The position numbers and the translations under genes are program-made. A stretch of 64,000 nt of DNA, taken from Callaeas wilsoni. Its lineage: Eukaryota; Chordata; Aves; Passeriformes; Callaeidae. This document shows positions 37,131 to 49,983 of this stretch, piece after piece (position 1 is the first letter of the stretch; every line of letters starts with the position of its first letter). Under the pieces are notes generated by a model that had not been told where the DNA came from, did not search any database, and worked only from the letters and a program-made list of their open reading frames with translations. The stretch spans positions 1 to 64,000 of the forward strand of contig VWPU01014792.1 in NCBI GenBank assembly GCA_013398955.1, in the 5' to 3' direction.

Positions 37131-40100
37131 AATTGAAATTCTTTAGGTGAGAAAGAACTTTTTTTGGAAAGAACAATCTTAGTACAAGTGACACTTTTCT
37201 ATGTTTTTTCAATATTTCATTTTCTTCAACATCCAGAAATGCCACTCAGCTTTTTAGGGATTGTTGGCAAGAACTAGAAAACTGTGTAATGAGTTAGTTT
37301 CATTTACAGTCACATACAAAACTAAGCAGAAGTAAATGACTTAATTATTCTTAAAAAAAAAAAAAGCTATGCATAATGCTAATTAACAAACACCTCTAAC
37401 ATTCAGTACACTTAGAAACATTTTTCTAAACTATAACCAAAAATGGCATGCCAATGTGTTAAAAATTACTCCACAAAGTTAGGGTGTAACTAAAAATGAA
37501 AGGGAGCCAGCATGTTTCAGAATGCTTTGATAATAAATATTCCTCTGCTTCTGATGCAAGTGAACTTTCTTGGAGAAATTTAGTCCTAGGTAAAGTCACG
37601 TAGGACAGAAACACAAAACAGAAGAATTAATTAAATCAGCAGAAGTTTCCAACCTGCAGAAAAAAACCTGTAGTCATAAAACGACTCATCAAAAGTCTAT
37701 GACAGTAATTAAAAGCGAATATAACTGACAGTAATTCACCTTAACAATTTCCGTATCTCTTCATATGCAGTTTCAAATAAATGCTTGTTCTTTATTTCCT
37801 TGCTGAGCAGGAAAGTGTCATAATTGACAGACAGTCCCATTAGGTATTGTTCCCAACTGTCAGACTTCAGCAGAAGGTTGCAACTCATCACACAAAACAG
37901 TAAAATTCAGTTCTTTAGAAAGTTTTTCAGGGCAAGGAACAGGCTTAAAATTAAAGAAGAAAGAGGTTTTTACAAAATTGAAGACTACGTCTTTCAATCC
38001 AGCCTAGCACTTAAGGCTTTCAATAGAACAACAAAAGTAATTTTGACCTTATCTTTGACTGCGTCCTTGGAAGACAGCTAAAGAAATGAGTGTGAGTCAG
38101 CACAGAGAAATGCATGTGTTTTCTAAATTCCCAGTTACATAAAAGAAAGAGGAAATGCAATTGAATCAAAGGAAAGGTACCCAGTCAGATCAGATGTGCG
38201 GTGGTTAAGACATGAATAAAAAGTAAAGTTACACAGGCATCTCTAAAAAATCAAGAAAAAGAAAGTTTAAGGCTATGAAATTCTGTTTACAATGTGTACA
38301 AACAGCTTTCTGTCTCCAGACCTTAACAACTGGTTCTGAATAGAACCAGCTCATGAATAGTAAGTATTCTTCCTAAGGAAAGATTGTACACAATAATAGA
38401 AGCTCTTGAATTTCACCTTTTCTGCAGCATCATGGTATAAAGTTCCTGCAGATTCCAGGCTTCAAAAGCCAGGAATCAATCTACCTCAAGCTATGGAAGA
38501 AAAAAATCTCTGTGAATATTTGGCTTATGAAATAATGAGAGACTGAAATTAAATGGCAGTTTCTCTCATTAATATAATTCCTTTACCAGCAGACCAATCA
38601 CATAGAACAGGCCTAATGAGGACCCAGTTGATACAGCAAAGTAGAAAAATATGCAGCACCTGAAATTAATTAAGAAGTAGGATGGGAAATGTAAATGGTA
38701 GAGGTGCTTCTGGCCAGCACAGGTTGATCATCATCTCCTCTCAGTGACGGAGCTTTATTACCATGAGCATAGTGAATGTTTGCTACGTACTCTGTCTGTT
38801 TTGTTGAATAGCACAACCCGATTTCTATCATTTACAAGGGCTCACTAGAGCCTATACTTACCTACAGTGGGTAAGTTTTTTAGTTTAGGGGTCACTTTTC
38901 TCAATCTAGGCATCACAGATCTCTAGGGTCATGGATCTTCTAGGGTTTGACTGCCACAAAAATTCCCCTGTACATTTCTGAAGGAAATTGAAGCCATCTC
39001 AGGAAATAAGCAAGTGGCCTACTAAGCATTAAAAAAGTTGTGTATCTTTCTTGAGAAGTACAGTTGTGTGCAGCTTTTGTCATTGAAGTATTCTCTGTTC
39101 AGTTAGATGGAGGAAATTGTATCCTACAGTTCTTTATCAAAGACCTTCCCCTAAGTTGAAGGCATTCCAGAGACAGGATGCTCTCTGCATAAGCAGACTT
39201 CTGAGTCTCACTAGTTCTTTCTTCCCATTGTGGCATGGACCCAAACCAACAGCTTAAATTTCTCACTTACAGCTGAATTTTCTCCAGGGAACCACACATG
39301 TTGCTTGTGTCTGTGTATATGCCACCTGTGGAGAATTCTTGAGTAGAACTGCTCTGTCTGCCAGAGCCTGTTATCACTGCCTTTTCCATGCTGACTACTT
39401 CATATTGTCTTTTCCACGAGAGTCAGACCATTTCCTCTTTCAGACTGAGCTTTAGACCCTGTCAGTACTCTGCTAAACAGGAAGAGAACAATGCAGGCAG
39501 CACACCCTGACTAATCTGCATCACAAGGACATGGTACTCCCATAGATCTAAAGGTATTGTGGGAAGGGTGTTATGCTCGAGATATGACCCACAAAAATTA
39601 ATGAAAACGTTGGATTAGTCTAGCACAACTGGATAAATCAAAACCAAAGAACATGTATCTAATCTGCAAGCCTCTAAATCCAGGAAGATACAGACCAAGT
39701 AAAACCTACAGCAGCTGTTTTTTTGAGCTATGAACTGTGCTGGAGGGCCACCATCCAGAGGAAGCTGGAGGAAGCGCTGAACTCTGCCGATGTGCTGCTA
39801 TAGAAAAAACTTCTGTCATAATATCTAGTCTTGCATGGGCAGGGAGTCTGGAACAAAGGAAGTCATCATCTAATAGAAGATTTCTGTGAATGGAACACTG
39901 TCTGGATGATATCCCACTGACAAATGCAGCAGGATGTGGAACTTGCCAGGGCAAATGCCTTGCAAGGAGGCATTTAATCATTGCAGCTACAGAAACAGAG
40001 TCACCAAATAGCTGAAAAGTGAGCAGAGCTGTAGCCTGTGGAAAACTGGGTGGTTAGCAAAGGTCTATGGGTACTCTCTGTTGATTGCTTCTGGAGCGAG

Positions 40101-42640
40101 GAAGGAAAGCTCTTTGCAGAATGATGGGCACATGAAGGGACAAAAGGATAACAAACATTATGCCATGCTTCATTAGGCATAACTGATAGTTCCACAACTG
40201 AGGTCCAAGTAAAATCTACTTTATGACGACCATGGGATGACCTGGAATTATGTGTAGATGTCAGGCCCTGAGGGCTCAATACAGTCACTAGTAGATTCCT
40301 GTCTCAGACACTTCAGATGTAGGCACTCTTTTGCTTGCACATTTTACCACGTGTCAGTTCATCACAAGAGGAGACACAGGTTGCAGGTTTTCGAATTCAC
40401 TCTCTGTCCCAATCTCACTGATCAACCCTTCACATCTCATTGTTCTGCTCTGGCTTTGCTTTCCATGTCTCTTAGGTCAAAGAAGGGGATAATGGCAGAA
40501 CTGCTGTCTCACTAGATTGCAGGGTTCATTTGCACAGGGCCTATTGTGTTTACAGTTATCTGGAAGCAGTGTCATATGCTTTCTGGATCCTGTGCTTTTG
40601 TTTCTGAGGCACAGCTGGTGGATGTCTAGAACAACCTCTACTTACCAAACCAGTCTTCTAATTAAGATGAACAGCCATCTTGGAATGGAATTATTTCATT
40701 GGGAAAAAACCTCCCACAAAATGGCAGAGCATAGAGGCTCTTATGGAGATTTTAAATAAGAGGAGAAAGGAAGAAGAGACAGCCTTACTAAGACTGTGAA
40801 GTCTTCTCCAGCTTTACAGGGATATTACTCAGCTATGAGACAGCAACAACGTCATGGAAGACTAACACTTCCAGTGCTGACAATGGGGTGTGCAAAAACA
40901 ACAAAGTGTTTAGGATTCATTGGTCTCACTCAGCCCAACTGGACAGAGGCTTCTGCAAGAATCTCCACCTCATAATGCTGAGAATTTCATTTCAGGTTAA
41001 GTGCAAAGTGCTTTTTATTCTCTAATGCGAGCACAAGTGTTCAATTCCCATCTTGTGAGGATGCTGAGAGGTGAGAAGACAGCTTGCTATGACTCCTCAG
41101 TACTGCACTGCTGTCTGTATGGTGAGCAGACCACACCAGCAGCCACACGTACAGGGAACAGTAGTGGGAAGTAAAATGGGAGTGGACAGAAGACAGTGCT
41201 ATGGATGTGATTTTGCAGGACATCTGCCCTCATGCAACTCTCTACACCAAAGAGCTACCACTTACTACAGATCCACATAGCAGAGAGATCTGAACACTCC
41301 TAGTGGGAGAAAACCACCATTAAAGGCTTGGCTGTAGTCGAGGAAGGCATGAGTCACAGTCATTTGACAAACTTGCATATGGGAGAGAGAGGAAAATAGA
41401 AAACAGTTACTGTGCATAGGTGCTCCAGCAGCAAAAACCACAACCAAAGGTACTAGGTTTTCAGGGCTCACAGGTCTTGGATGGCAGGAAAGAACAGGGA
41501 AGGCTCAGCAGCAAACTGTAGAGATGTGCAGGTTCTGGACTCAGCAGGCTCTTCATGGGTTACTATCATAGATCTTGAAAGCTTTTTTCTTTTTTTTTTC
41601 AAAGAGAAGCAAATCCAGACACAAACAAAAAAAAAGGCAAGGAATACACATAAGAGGCAAGGATAAATCTTCTAATTGTCAGAGAAAAGACTGAAAAAGA
41701 TTCATCCCTTACCTGTTTGAAGTATTGTAAAAATCAAGGTGATGGGCTTCCAAAATCCTGTGTGCATATCTCAAGACTGACCTGTTCCAAAGAAGGGATT
41801 CAAGAAGATCAACGGTGACCCTGGCACACACCACAGCTTTTGAGTTCTGAAAGTGACGGTTTCTGTGTGATCCTTCTTCAGAAAGTATCACAATCTGAGG
41901 TGACGTGAACAGACATCACATGCTAGAAGACTGACTGTCACTAGAGTGAGAGAGATTTTTCTTTTTTACATGAACAAAAAGCTCCACTGCAATAATAGAG
42001 CAGAATATCATGCACAGAGGAATACATCACTGAAGTTTGCTATACTAGGGTGGTAGGCAGCCCTGTGTGCTCCACAATGTGTCTCCTTTAGTGAAGCATC
42101 ATGATCTATTCCACCAGAAGCAGACCGTCATTAAAATACCACGCAGTGGCCCACCCTGAGAATCGTCAGGGAGTCAACAAACCATGTTAAAGGACAATCT
42201 TCCTCCCCGACAAAGCCATATGATTGCTCTCTGAAATCTCCTTTTCTAAGACCTAAGCATCTTCTCTCATTCTTCTCTGCTTAGTCTTCATTTCTTACCT
42301 CTGAATCAGGATTACTTTATATGAGGGGTAGCTTGAGCCTCCATGATTTATGATCTTGTGGGCTTGACTGAAAAATCTTACTTCCATACTTATCTTGAAC
42401 TCTAATTCATACTCTTGCATAAGACAGAACTTAAATTAATTTATAGTTGCTTATTTCCAGAGATGCCACTGTGCATCATAATTTTGTTACAGCTTCATAT
42501 AACTCATTTCTGTCTAATGATCTTTGGTCTGTTTATGCAGGAAGCAGCAAGAGACCACATTCTGTCAAAAACATTTAATACAACCATGAGACTGAAAGTG
42601 CACTTCCCTACATATGTTCATTTCATAAACATGTTTCTGC
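37131..42640. other. Long unassigned stretch
   Basis: I recognise no gene or named repeat. A run of 13 A lies near 37351. The part from about 39700 to 41050 is somewhat richer in GC and has several overlapping open frames of 80-95 codons on both strands. I could not match any to a protein family, and an unrecognised old transposable element is possible. Confidence 0.45.
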
Positions 42641-42793
42641 AATAACATGCAGAAAAAACCAAAATCAAGCCAACCAACCAAAACAAACAAACAAAATAAC
42701 CCCAAACACCTCAAAACCCCAGCCCTCTCTCCCCAAAAAACCCCAAACATACAAACCAGAAAAAACCTCCCACACACCACCACCATCACCACT
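42641..42793. repeat. C/A-rich, strand-asymmetric low-complexity block
   Basis: About 150 bases consist almost wholly of A and C on the plus strand, with blocks such as 'ccaaccaaccaaaacaaac', 'ccccaaaaaaccccaaac' and 'caccaccaccatcaccac' and only a handful of G. The minus strand is correspondingly G/T-rich, with several GGGG or GGG runs (for example opposite 'cccc' at 42702-42740). It looks like an expanded and decayed simple repeat. Confidence 0.85.
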
Positions 42794-45700
42794 GTTGTTT
42801 GGAAACATCCTGCCCTTTATAGAGCTTGTATTTCCTCCTCCAATCATAATCTAGATCCAGAAGTAGAGACTCTGCTGTATGCCTTGCTCATAGCTGTTTC
42901 ACAGTCTGTTGGCAGACATTAAAGGCTTCTATTTCAACAAAAGAATAATATTCCTTACCACTGAGCAGAAAAAAATTTGTCTCCTGGCAGGCATTCATCA
43001 GCTGCATGATTTTAAAAAATAACAAGCATTAGATAAAAGATAAAGAGCATGCCATTAACTTTCCCTAGAACACACAGCATGTGATAAGACTCGGGAATGC
43101 TAAAAAATTTAATAACTATCTTCCCCATTTCACTCTTAAGAATCCTGTGAAACTCCCTTAGTTGCATGCTTCACTTTCTGCCTTAAGCTCTAGGTGAAAG
43201 GTAAGGAAGGTGAGAGATGAAACAAGAAAAGTCATTACTGTGCCTTATTCATGCCAAACTCCAGCAATTAAGGCATCCCAAGAGGCTTCACTGGAGCCTA
43301 CCTTGTAGGCTAGCCACAGTTAGTTTGGCCATAAATCACTTCGAGTGAAAGGAGGTACAGGAGGCAACCTGAAGACCCCCAATTAAATGTAGCTGTTTTT
43401 TTCTCATGTGCAATAAATCTACACAAGAACCAAGGTGTCTCAAGATTTGTTATATAGATTTTCATAGCCAGAAATGTCCTAGACACTTTTCCTGAGATAC
43501 AAACTCTGTCAGCTTAAAACCATTCTTGAAATGATACCAGCTTGCTATTCGACTATTGTTTTGTATCCTGGAGGTATCCTTGATTGTCTGGCAGAGTGCT
43601 ATAACTCATTCATAGTTTTTCCTGCAGCGGAGGTGTTAATAATCTCTCATTCCTGAGTAGTTTCCCTGGGCTAGGACATGTTTCACCTTACATAAATTTA
43701 AACATCTAGCAAGTAGGTGACTCTGTGTGAATTAGATTCACTTTATCATCAGCTTAAAGTAGCAAAGTAGGTCAGATGAACTGTGTCCCAGAAAAAAACA
43801 TCGACTTTTCTCTCACACTCCTTTGGAATTCTGCTGGTAGAAATTATGGAAATATGTCAGTTTCCCAAGAGGCAGCTTGAAAAGCAGTTAGAATCAAGAG
43901 GCTAACAGTTTGAATAACAAGGTAGGGCACACAGAAGTACTACAATTACAATTCTTACCTGCAGGCAGTCACATGCCCTAAAGCCCCTCCCCTCTTCCAG
44001 TCATGAAGTTTGTGTGTTCCACCTCTTTTTTGCCCTAAGTGTCACCATTTGAAAATACATAATACCTCAAGTGCTTGCAGGCTGCCCTGTAACTGGTTGG
44101 CAGCACAAGACATCCCTCCCTTCCTATCTACTCTATAAGAATTTCATAGCAAGAAAGCCTATATATTAAATATGCAAGGATCCACCTCTTTCAGCCACAA
44201 TTTCATGGCAAATAGCCTCCATATGGTTAACTGTGGTGTCCCAAATGTTTCCATACTGGACTGTGACTGGCTGTGTCTTGACTCCACCATACCTGTACAT
44301 AGCACAAATATATCAGTATATAGATACATAAAGACATAAATTAAATATATGTGCATATATTCATTAGCATGTAGAAAAGTTATAATTAGTAGAAAATACT
44401 CTTTAGTCAGAACTAGAGACATTAATAGCTGAAGTCTGACTGTGAATAGAAAGCACTTAAAAGTAAAAGAGAGCTTCAGTCCTCAATCTGCTTTACAAGG
44501 CAGATGAACAAGCCTTCAAAATTCACGAGGAGGGCTGGAGGAGAGTGGGCATTATGGGAGTGGGAGATACAAATGAAGTACAGCATGACTTGGGCTGCGA
44601 ACCCATCCTCAAAAGCCACCCAGGTTCCTGTGCAGCCCCGGGGTGGCATAGAAGAAATCCATGCTATGAGCTGAACCAAGAGGCCAGCACCTGGTCACAG
44701 TCCAGCTGGGTGATTGTACAGTGTGGCTTGGGCAGACTTTGGGTGGGTTTCAAAAAGACCACATTGTGTATGAAAATGGAAAACAAAAAAAATTCCAGAA
44801 ACAGAGGTGGCAGGGGGGAGGGTAAGGCAGGACATTCCACAACAAAAAGCCCTTAAAGTCTTTCTGACATGGACCATACAAACTGGGAGAACTGGCCAAT
44901 GGGCCTAAGAACAGGAATGTGCAATTTTCAGTAAGTTTCACACAGACAGGGCAGGTGGTCTTGATGAGATCCCTCTTCCAAAGTTGCAGGTCATTCTTAA
45001 AGCTACCTGTAAGACCGCTGTGGAGTGCAGGCTTGTCCAAAATTTGTTTCCTTATCCTTAAGTTGGTGACCCTATAGAAAGTTTCAAAAAGCTCCGGATG
45101 ACTGACTGAGGAGGCAAAAGTAAGAAATATGTCATGATTTGCTGACATTCATGTCTGGGGCCTGACAGAGTAGCAGAAAGGGGAGTGGACATAGTTGGAA
45201 CAAAGACATTCTGGGGAAAAAGACTGAAGAAGTTTAGCAACCAACTTCCCTTACATGCCATTAATAAAGTTTATCTGTACATGAGCTCAAATGATTGTCA
45301 AATGTTGCATTTCTAACATGATTGTAAGAGCAGTAGGTTGCTGGACACGCCTGCATCACTGCTTCCATTGAAATACATTCATTGTGTTCCTGGGAAGGCA
45401 GAAAACTTGGGAGATATAAGTTGTTACTCTCTGAACAGAGGGCAAGTGGCAACCTGGCAACCCAGCTTTCAAACCAGGACTTTAAATGTTATTCAAGGTG
45501 GCAAGAAACCCCTTTAGAAGACCAGGTGATTGTGGCAGAGGTGAATGTGCAGTGGCAGGCAGACTTGATAATATGCAATGTTTTTTCACCTATAACAGTG
45601 GTGTTAAGTACATTTTTATAGTGCCATACATATAGGACAAACATGCCTGAACATTAGTTCAAAAGGTAAAACAAGCTCTGAACCACTCAGGGCTTTTAAA

Positions 45701-46236
45701 ACAATTTTAGCTGGTGGCCATGCACATCAGAAATTCAGACTGACAAGAGACAAGACTTTTTAAACGAAGGTTTAAACAAACAGTTAAAGAATGACAATGT
45801 TCACCATTTTCCTACTAGTAATAAGTGCAGTAGTTGTAGAACATTTCAGCATGACACTTAGAATGAAGATGTGTGGTTTATTTTACCACGTACAATACTA
45901 TTGTGCTACACTGATGCATTATGAGGGCTTATGAAGAGTTATAACCATAATTTCCAGGGATCTCTCCGAGCCAATTGTGTGGACATGGACCCTTTCAACT
46001 TGTGGAAAAGGATGCTCTGACAAGTTTCAGCAGCACCCTGTGTTTCTAGTCAGATGGCATCCTATGGTGATATCATTATGAGGTAAACATGGAGGTGTAG
46101 CAGCTGCTGGCAGCCAGTCTCAGACAACCTATGAACATCCTACCACCTCTTCTCCTGTTCTGGAAAGCCTTCTGCCAATATGTATGGGTGTTCCATTAAT
46201 GCCGAGTCCAAGTTCAAGCCACAATACATAGGCCGA
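42794..46236. other. Unassigned sequence
   Basis: I recognise no gene or named repeat. The longest frame (44750-45148, -) has about 132 codons and no identifiable motif. Confidence 0.5.
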
Positions 46237-46672
46237 TGTCCTGGTCACAGCTAGGGTTGAGTCAATTTTTCTCAGTAGTTGTTACAGTGCTATGCTTTGA
46301 TTTGAAATGGGAATGGTGTTGATAATACCCTAATGTTTTGGGTTTCCACTAAGTCTTGTTTATTCTAACTCAAGGACTTTTTTTTCCCTTGTCTGATGCT
46401 CTGCCAGTGAGAGAATACACAGAAGTGACTGGGCGGGAGCATAGCAGGTGGTGAGCAATTGCCTTCTGCACCACTTGTTTTTCCATCTTCTTATCATTAT
46501 TATTATCAGTTCCCATTATTACTTTATTTTCAATTATTAAACTGTTCTAATCTCAAGATACAAATTTTATTTTGATTCTTCTGCCTGTTCATCTGGGGAG
46601 GTGGGAAGAGACATGGGGTTGAGGGGGTGGCTGCATCGTGTTTCATCTCCATCGAGGCTTAGAACCATGACA
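46237..46672 (+). mobile_element. Shortened solo LTR, ERVL-like
   Basis: It begins TGTCCTGGTCACAGCTAGGG and ends ACCATGACA, giving TG...CA termini. The order matches the abundant avian ERVL-like LTR I remember. U3 carries 'gtgttgataatac' and 'aatgttttgggtttcc'. Then come 'ggtggtgagcaattgcct', the 'cacttgttttt' segment, a TTATTA-rich tract (46481-46510), the polyadenylation signal ATTAAA at 46536-46541 and a 'gggtggctgcatcgtg' segment near the end. The middle of U3, where related copies carry the TATA box, is missing between about 46395 and 46445. This copy is therefore an internally deleted 436 bp. Flanking pentamers GCCGA and GCCAG match only partly, consistent with decay of a 5-bp duplication. 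Confidence 0.85.
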
Positions 46673-47424
46673 GCCAGCTACCAGGTGTTTTGAAGGCAAC
46701 CTTGAGGAGGTGCTGTGGATGATAGTGCCAGACTACTATCCGGGCTATTGGATGCCAGACTACTACAGCAAAGCAATTCCTCTTAACAGGGCAAGAGGAA
46801 TGAAAACTGTGCAGAATGAAAAGTTCTTTTCTCAATGCCAAGGCAGGCAATCCTCATGAATCCAACAAATATGGTTTACTGACCAGTTTAGAGCCTTCAA
46901 GCTAATTGCTAGAATGAGTCAGGGTCAACTAACCACCTTCAAGCAAGTTACCAGACAGTACCAGAGCAGCCTACCCATCACCACAGACACTGTGTAAATG
47001 AATAATACTGTAAATTTCAGGACATGCTGAAGTGAAGACTTGCTCAAGACCTTAACTGCAAAAAGAAGTAAGAGCTAAGACAGGCAATTACAACAGAAAT
47101 GCAGATAATTTTGAAAAAAGTTGAAAATTACTTGGAAAAAACCTATTCAAACAGGAAATAACGGAGCTAGATGGGGGAATGATGATAGATTGGAAGTTTA
47201 CATCCAGTGCTATCTGCAGATAGGGTTATGAATTAATAAAGTCATTTATGACCTCACTTTTCTTTATTCAGTACTTCATCTCATTTTATTTCTCATGGTC
47301 AGTTCCAGATAACTGGGAGTAAAAACCTATACTGTCTTCCTAGTGAGTGGGATAAGCTTTCAATTGCTTACCTACTTGCCTCAAGAAATAAATGAGTGGA
47401 GTGGCTTGTGAGTGACCAGAAATA
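46673..47424. other. Unassigned sequence between LTR and CR1 tail
   Basis: I recognise no gene or repeat. Confidence 0.5.
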
Positions 47425-47478
47425 AATCATAGAATATTTTGAATTGGAGAAGACCTTTAAGATCATTGAGTCCAACTA
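47425..47478 (-). mobile_element. CR1 LINE 3' tail, very short, inverted
   Basis: 'aaatcatagaatattttgaattggagaagacctttaagatcattgagtccaac' is the reverse complement of the CR1 3' terminus ('ggactcaatgatctt...' to 'attctatga'). Only about 50 bp remain. Confidence 0.85.
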
Positions 47479-48000
47479 TGAAGAGGGGTTAGGTGATGAG
47501 TTCCATTCTGAAAGTGTTGTGATACAAAGTGTTTAGCTGTGCACACACACAGATGTCACAGCTGTGCCTTCCAATCTTTTCCCAGCTTCTTATTTTGTCC
47601 CTTTAGCTTTGTCATTGGAAATGATACATTTACAAAGGCTTGGTACAAAAAGCTCTTCTGTCACATCTGCTCAAGAGGTTTTTATAAATTGACCTTAATT
47701 GTCAGGTTCATTCAACTGCTTTCAGCATCCTCTTCTTCCCAGATTTTCCCTAGAATTTATCGCCTCAGAAACAGGAAGAAATGCAGTCAGGCTGAAAATG
47801 CCATCAGCTCAAACACTAAATTGAATTCAGATACCCACCTTTAAAGCTGTGCTCTATGTCTGCGTAAGAAAAGCTGTTCCTGTAGGTTGTGCCCTGAGAT
47901 TCAGTTCCATCCCTTGTCTATAAAATAGGAGCCTTTTGGAGGCAGACATGCACTTGAAAAAATGCTATCAGTCTGAGATGGTGGCAAATGAGTCACCAGA
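47479..48000. other. Unassigned sequence between two CR1 tails
   Basis: Nothing is recognised. A short CA run (gtgcacacacacag) lies near 47540. Confidence 0.5.
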
Positions 48001-48283
48001 GAATCACAGAATCATTTAAGTTGAAAAAGATTTCTAGGATCATCCAGTCAAACTGTTAACCCAACACTGCCATGTCCATGACAAAGCCATGTCCTTTAGT
48101 GCTGTATCTACAGAGCTTTTAAATCCCTCGGGGGATGGCAACTCAAGCACTCCCCTGGGCAGCCTGTTCCAATGCTTGACAACCCTTTCAGTGGTGAAAT
48201 ACTTCCTAATACTTCCTAATATCCAAACTAAACCTTCCCTTGGCAAGTTGAGGTTTTTTCCTATCATTTGCAACCCAGGAAAA
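48001..48283 (-). mobile_element. CR1 LINE 3' end with ORF2 C-terminus, inverted
   Basis: This is the reverse complement of the CR1 3' region. It starts with 'gaatcacagaatcatttaagttg' at the tail, then the 'aggatcatccagtcaaactgtt' segment and the 'ggcagcctgttccaatgcttgacaaccctttcagtggtgaaatacttcct' block. On the minus strand a frame (48040-48294) reads the typical C-terminal pieces RKYFTTERVVKHWNRLPRGV and 'SPEGFK'. A 10-bp unit 'acttcctaat' is duplicated in tandem at 48201-48220. The copy is truncated beyond 'ggcaagttgagg'. Confidence 0.92.
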
Positions 48284-49275
48284 TAGATGAACAACCACCT
48301 TGATACAAACTTCTTTCATGTAAAAAGAGAAAAGCATTTTCCTTAAGTCTCAAAGGAGTTCACAAGGAGGAGCAGTAGGTGAGTACCACAGCTGTAGCAC
48401 AATGTTAAAAGTCATGGGCTCAGCAGTCTGGATGCATGAGCTGTCACACCACTGTGGAATTTACTGTCTATGTACTCTCAGGAGGTGCAGAAAAAAACAC
48501 CACTGACTAGCAGGATGAAGAGAGAACCTCATGACCTTGGCTGCACATCCAATCAAATGAAAATTAGAAAATTTATGTCCTCTGGATTGCTGCCTAGTTC
48601 TTTAGGCATTAGGTTCTCTCTTGATGTGGTGCAGCTCATGTGCTGCATGAAGAACATCAGCCTTCCTGTTATCTGGCACACAAAGTGTAGGCTTTACTGC
48701 AATTAAAACCTTTCCTCTGGCCTCTCCAACAGACTTCCCTCCATTGAATTACTGCATCTTGCCATTAAAAAGGAACTAATTTCAGAACAATCTCTTCTCT
48801 GAGCACTCAGAGAAAGGTTCCTTGTTCTGAAAAAAGGCTGCGAAGACTGTGACATGTCACAAGCTGGAGACTTTAAAAGAACACCTGATGGAAACATTAT
48901 AAGATCTCTCCTTTGCTCCCACTGCTGTGTGTTCTCCCACTCCCTTTGCAACTTCTAAGAAATCTTCTGTGTTACTCAAGATTTCCAAATTGCTCAATGC
49001 AGCTAAAGAGATTTCAGAGACTTCACATCCCAATTGTCTTTGTTTGACCCCCCGGCAGGCTAGAAAACAGCCCCATTACTTCCAAGGTGTCATTTCTGTG
49101 CAGTTTGCAGACAACTACCTCCCACCAGACTCTCATGTTTGCGTTGGGTCTGAGAACTGGACAAAGGTGAGAGACGCACAGTCTTCTTTACCTGAATGAA
49201 AATGTGGAAATGAAACAGAGACTTCTGCTGTTACACATTGCATTGCTTTCTCCAATTCTTTCTCTCTCAAGCTTT
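48284..49275. other. Unassigned sequence
   Basis: Nothing is recognised before the inverted LTR. Confidence 0.5.
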
Positions 49276-49280
49276 CTGTT

Positions 49281-49978
49281 TGTGCCGATTTGGACACAAA
49301 TCTAGGAGGAAACAACCGGAAAAGGGCATCTCTCTCTCCTGCCTGCCGGGCAAGCAGGCCCTTCCCCCCACGGGTTCAGGAAAATAATTTCTCGAAGGAA
49401 AGTGAAAAAACCTATTTATTTAACAGATAGAGTGCACACAGGCACGGGAAAAAGAATGAGTAATGGTAGATAATAAACCTTCTCTCTGCGGAGAAAGCTG
49501 GTGGATTCAGAGCTCTTTCTGTAGGTGTGTCTTGGCTCCTCCCGAGGTCCAGAGCCAGGATGCGTGGTCCCGGGCCTCCCCTCCGGGCCGCAGCATGGGA
49601 CTCCCAGCGATGTTCTGGTGTTTTGGACCGGGGCAGAGCTCAACAGCTCCAGAAGAAGAAGCCGCAGTCCCGGTCAGACTTCTTGCCTCAGCTAACAAAA
49701 AGAAGCTAGCTAAAAGCAAAGATGTACTCCCTTTCCCTGGTGTATACGCAGAGCTGATGAGGTAAGAAGAAAAAAAACTCTTTCTTCTCCCTCCTGACCC
49801 ATGTAACTGGCATGTAACTTCCAGCCCGGAGAGAAAGTATGTAAACTTCTAGCTTCAAGGCCAAGCGAGCAGCTTTGGAGAGTTGCCTTGACTTCTCCCT
49901 CTCTTTTCAGTTAAAAGGTACAAACTACATTCTATGGAGATAGGGAATAAAGTACTGCCATAGACTCACCCCAAGACA
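49281..49978 (-). mobile_element. Solo LTR, ERVL-like, inverted, with 5-bp TSD
   Basis: On the minus strand the element starts TGTCTTGGGGTGAG and ends ATCGGCACA, giving TG...CA termini. It is bounded by perfect direct repeats CTGTT at 49276-49280 and 49979-49983. Its length is 698 bp. The minus-strand polyadenylation signal AATAAA is at plus coordinates 49415-49420, about 135 bp from the LTR 3' end. A GC-rich segment ('ctccgggccgcagc', 49545-49650) lies upstream of it on the minus strand. The 5-bp duplication points to the ERVL class, and the sequence resembles an LTR family I associate with songbirds. Open frames inside it (49416-49765) are shadows of the LTR and not genes. No internal retroviral sequence remains. 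Confidence 0.88.
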
Positions 49979-49983
49979 CTGTT

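Noticed and set aside
39700..41050. Higher-GC region with several 80-95-codon frames, considered as a processed pseudogene or retroviral pol remnant
   Set aside because: Reading the frames gave no recognisable catalytic motif or family pattern; left as unassigned.
42565..42922. Open frames through the C/A-rich block
   Set aside because: Low-complexity composition removes stops; there is no gene signal.
49416..49765. Overlapping open frames of 60-100 codons on both strands in a GC-rich segment
   Set aside because: They lie inside the 698-bp inverted LTR; the GC content explains the lack of stops.
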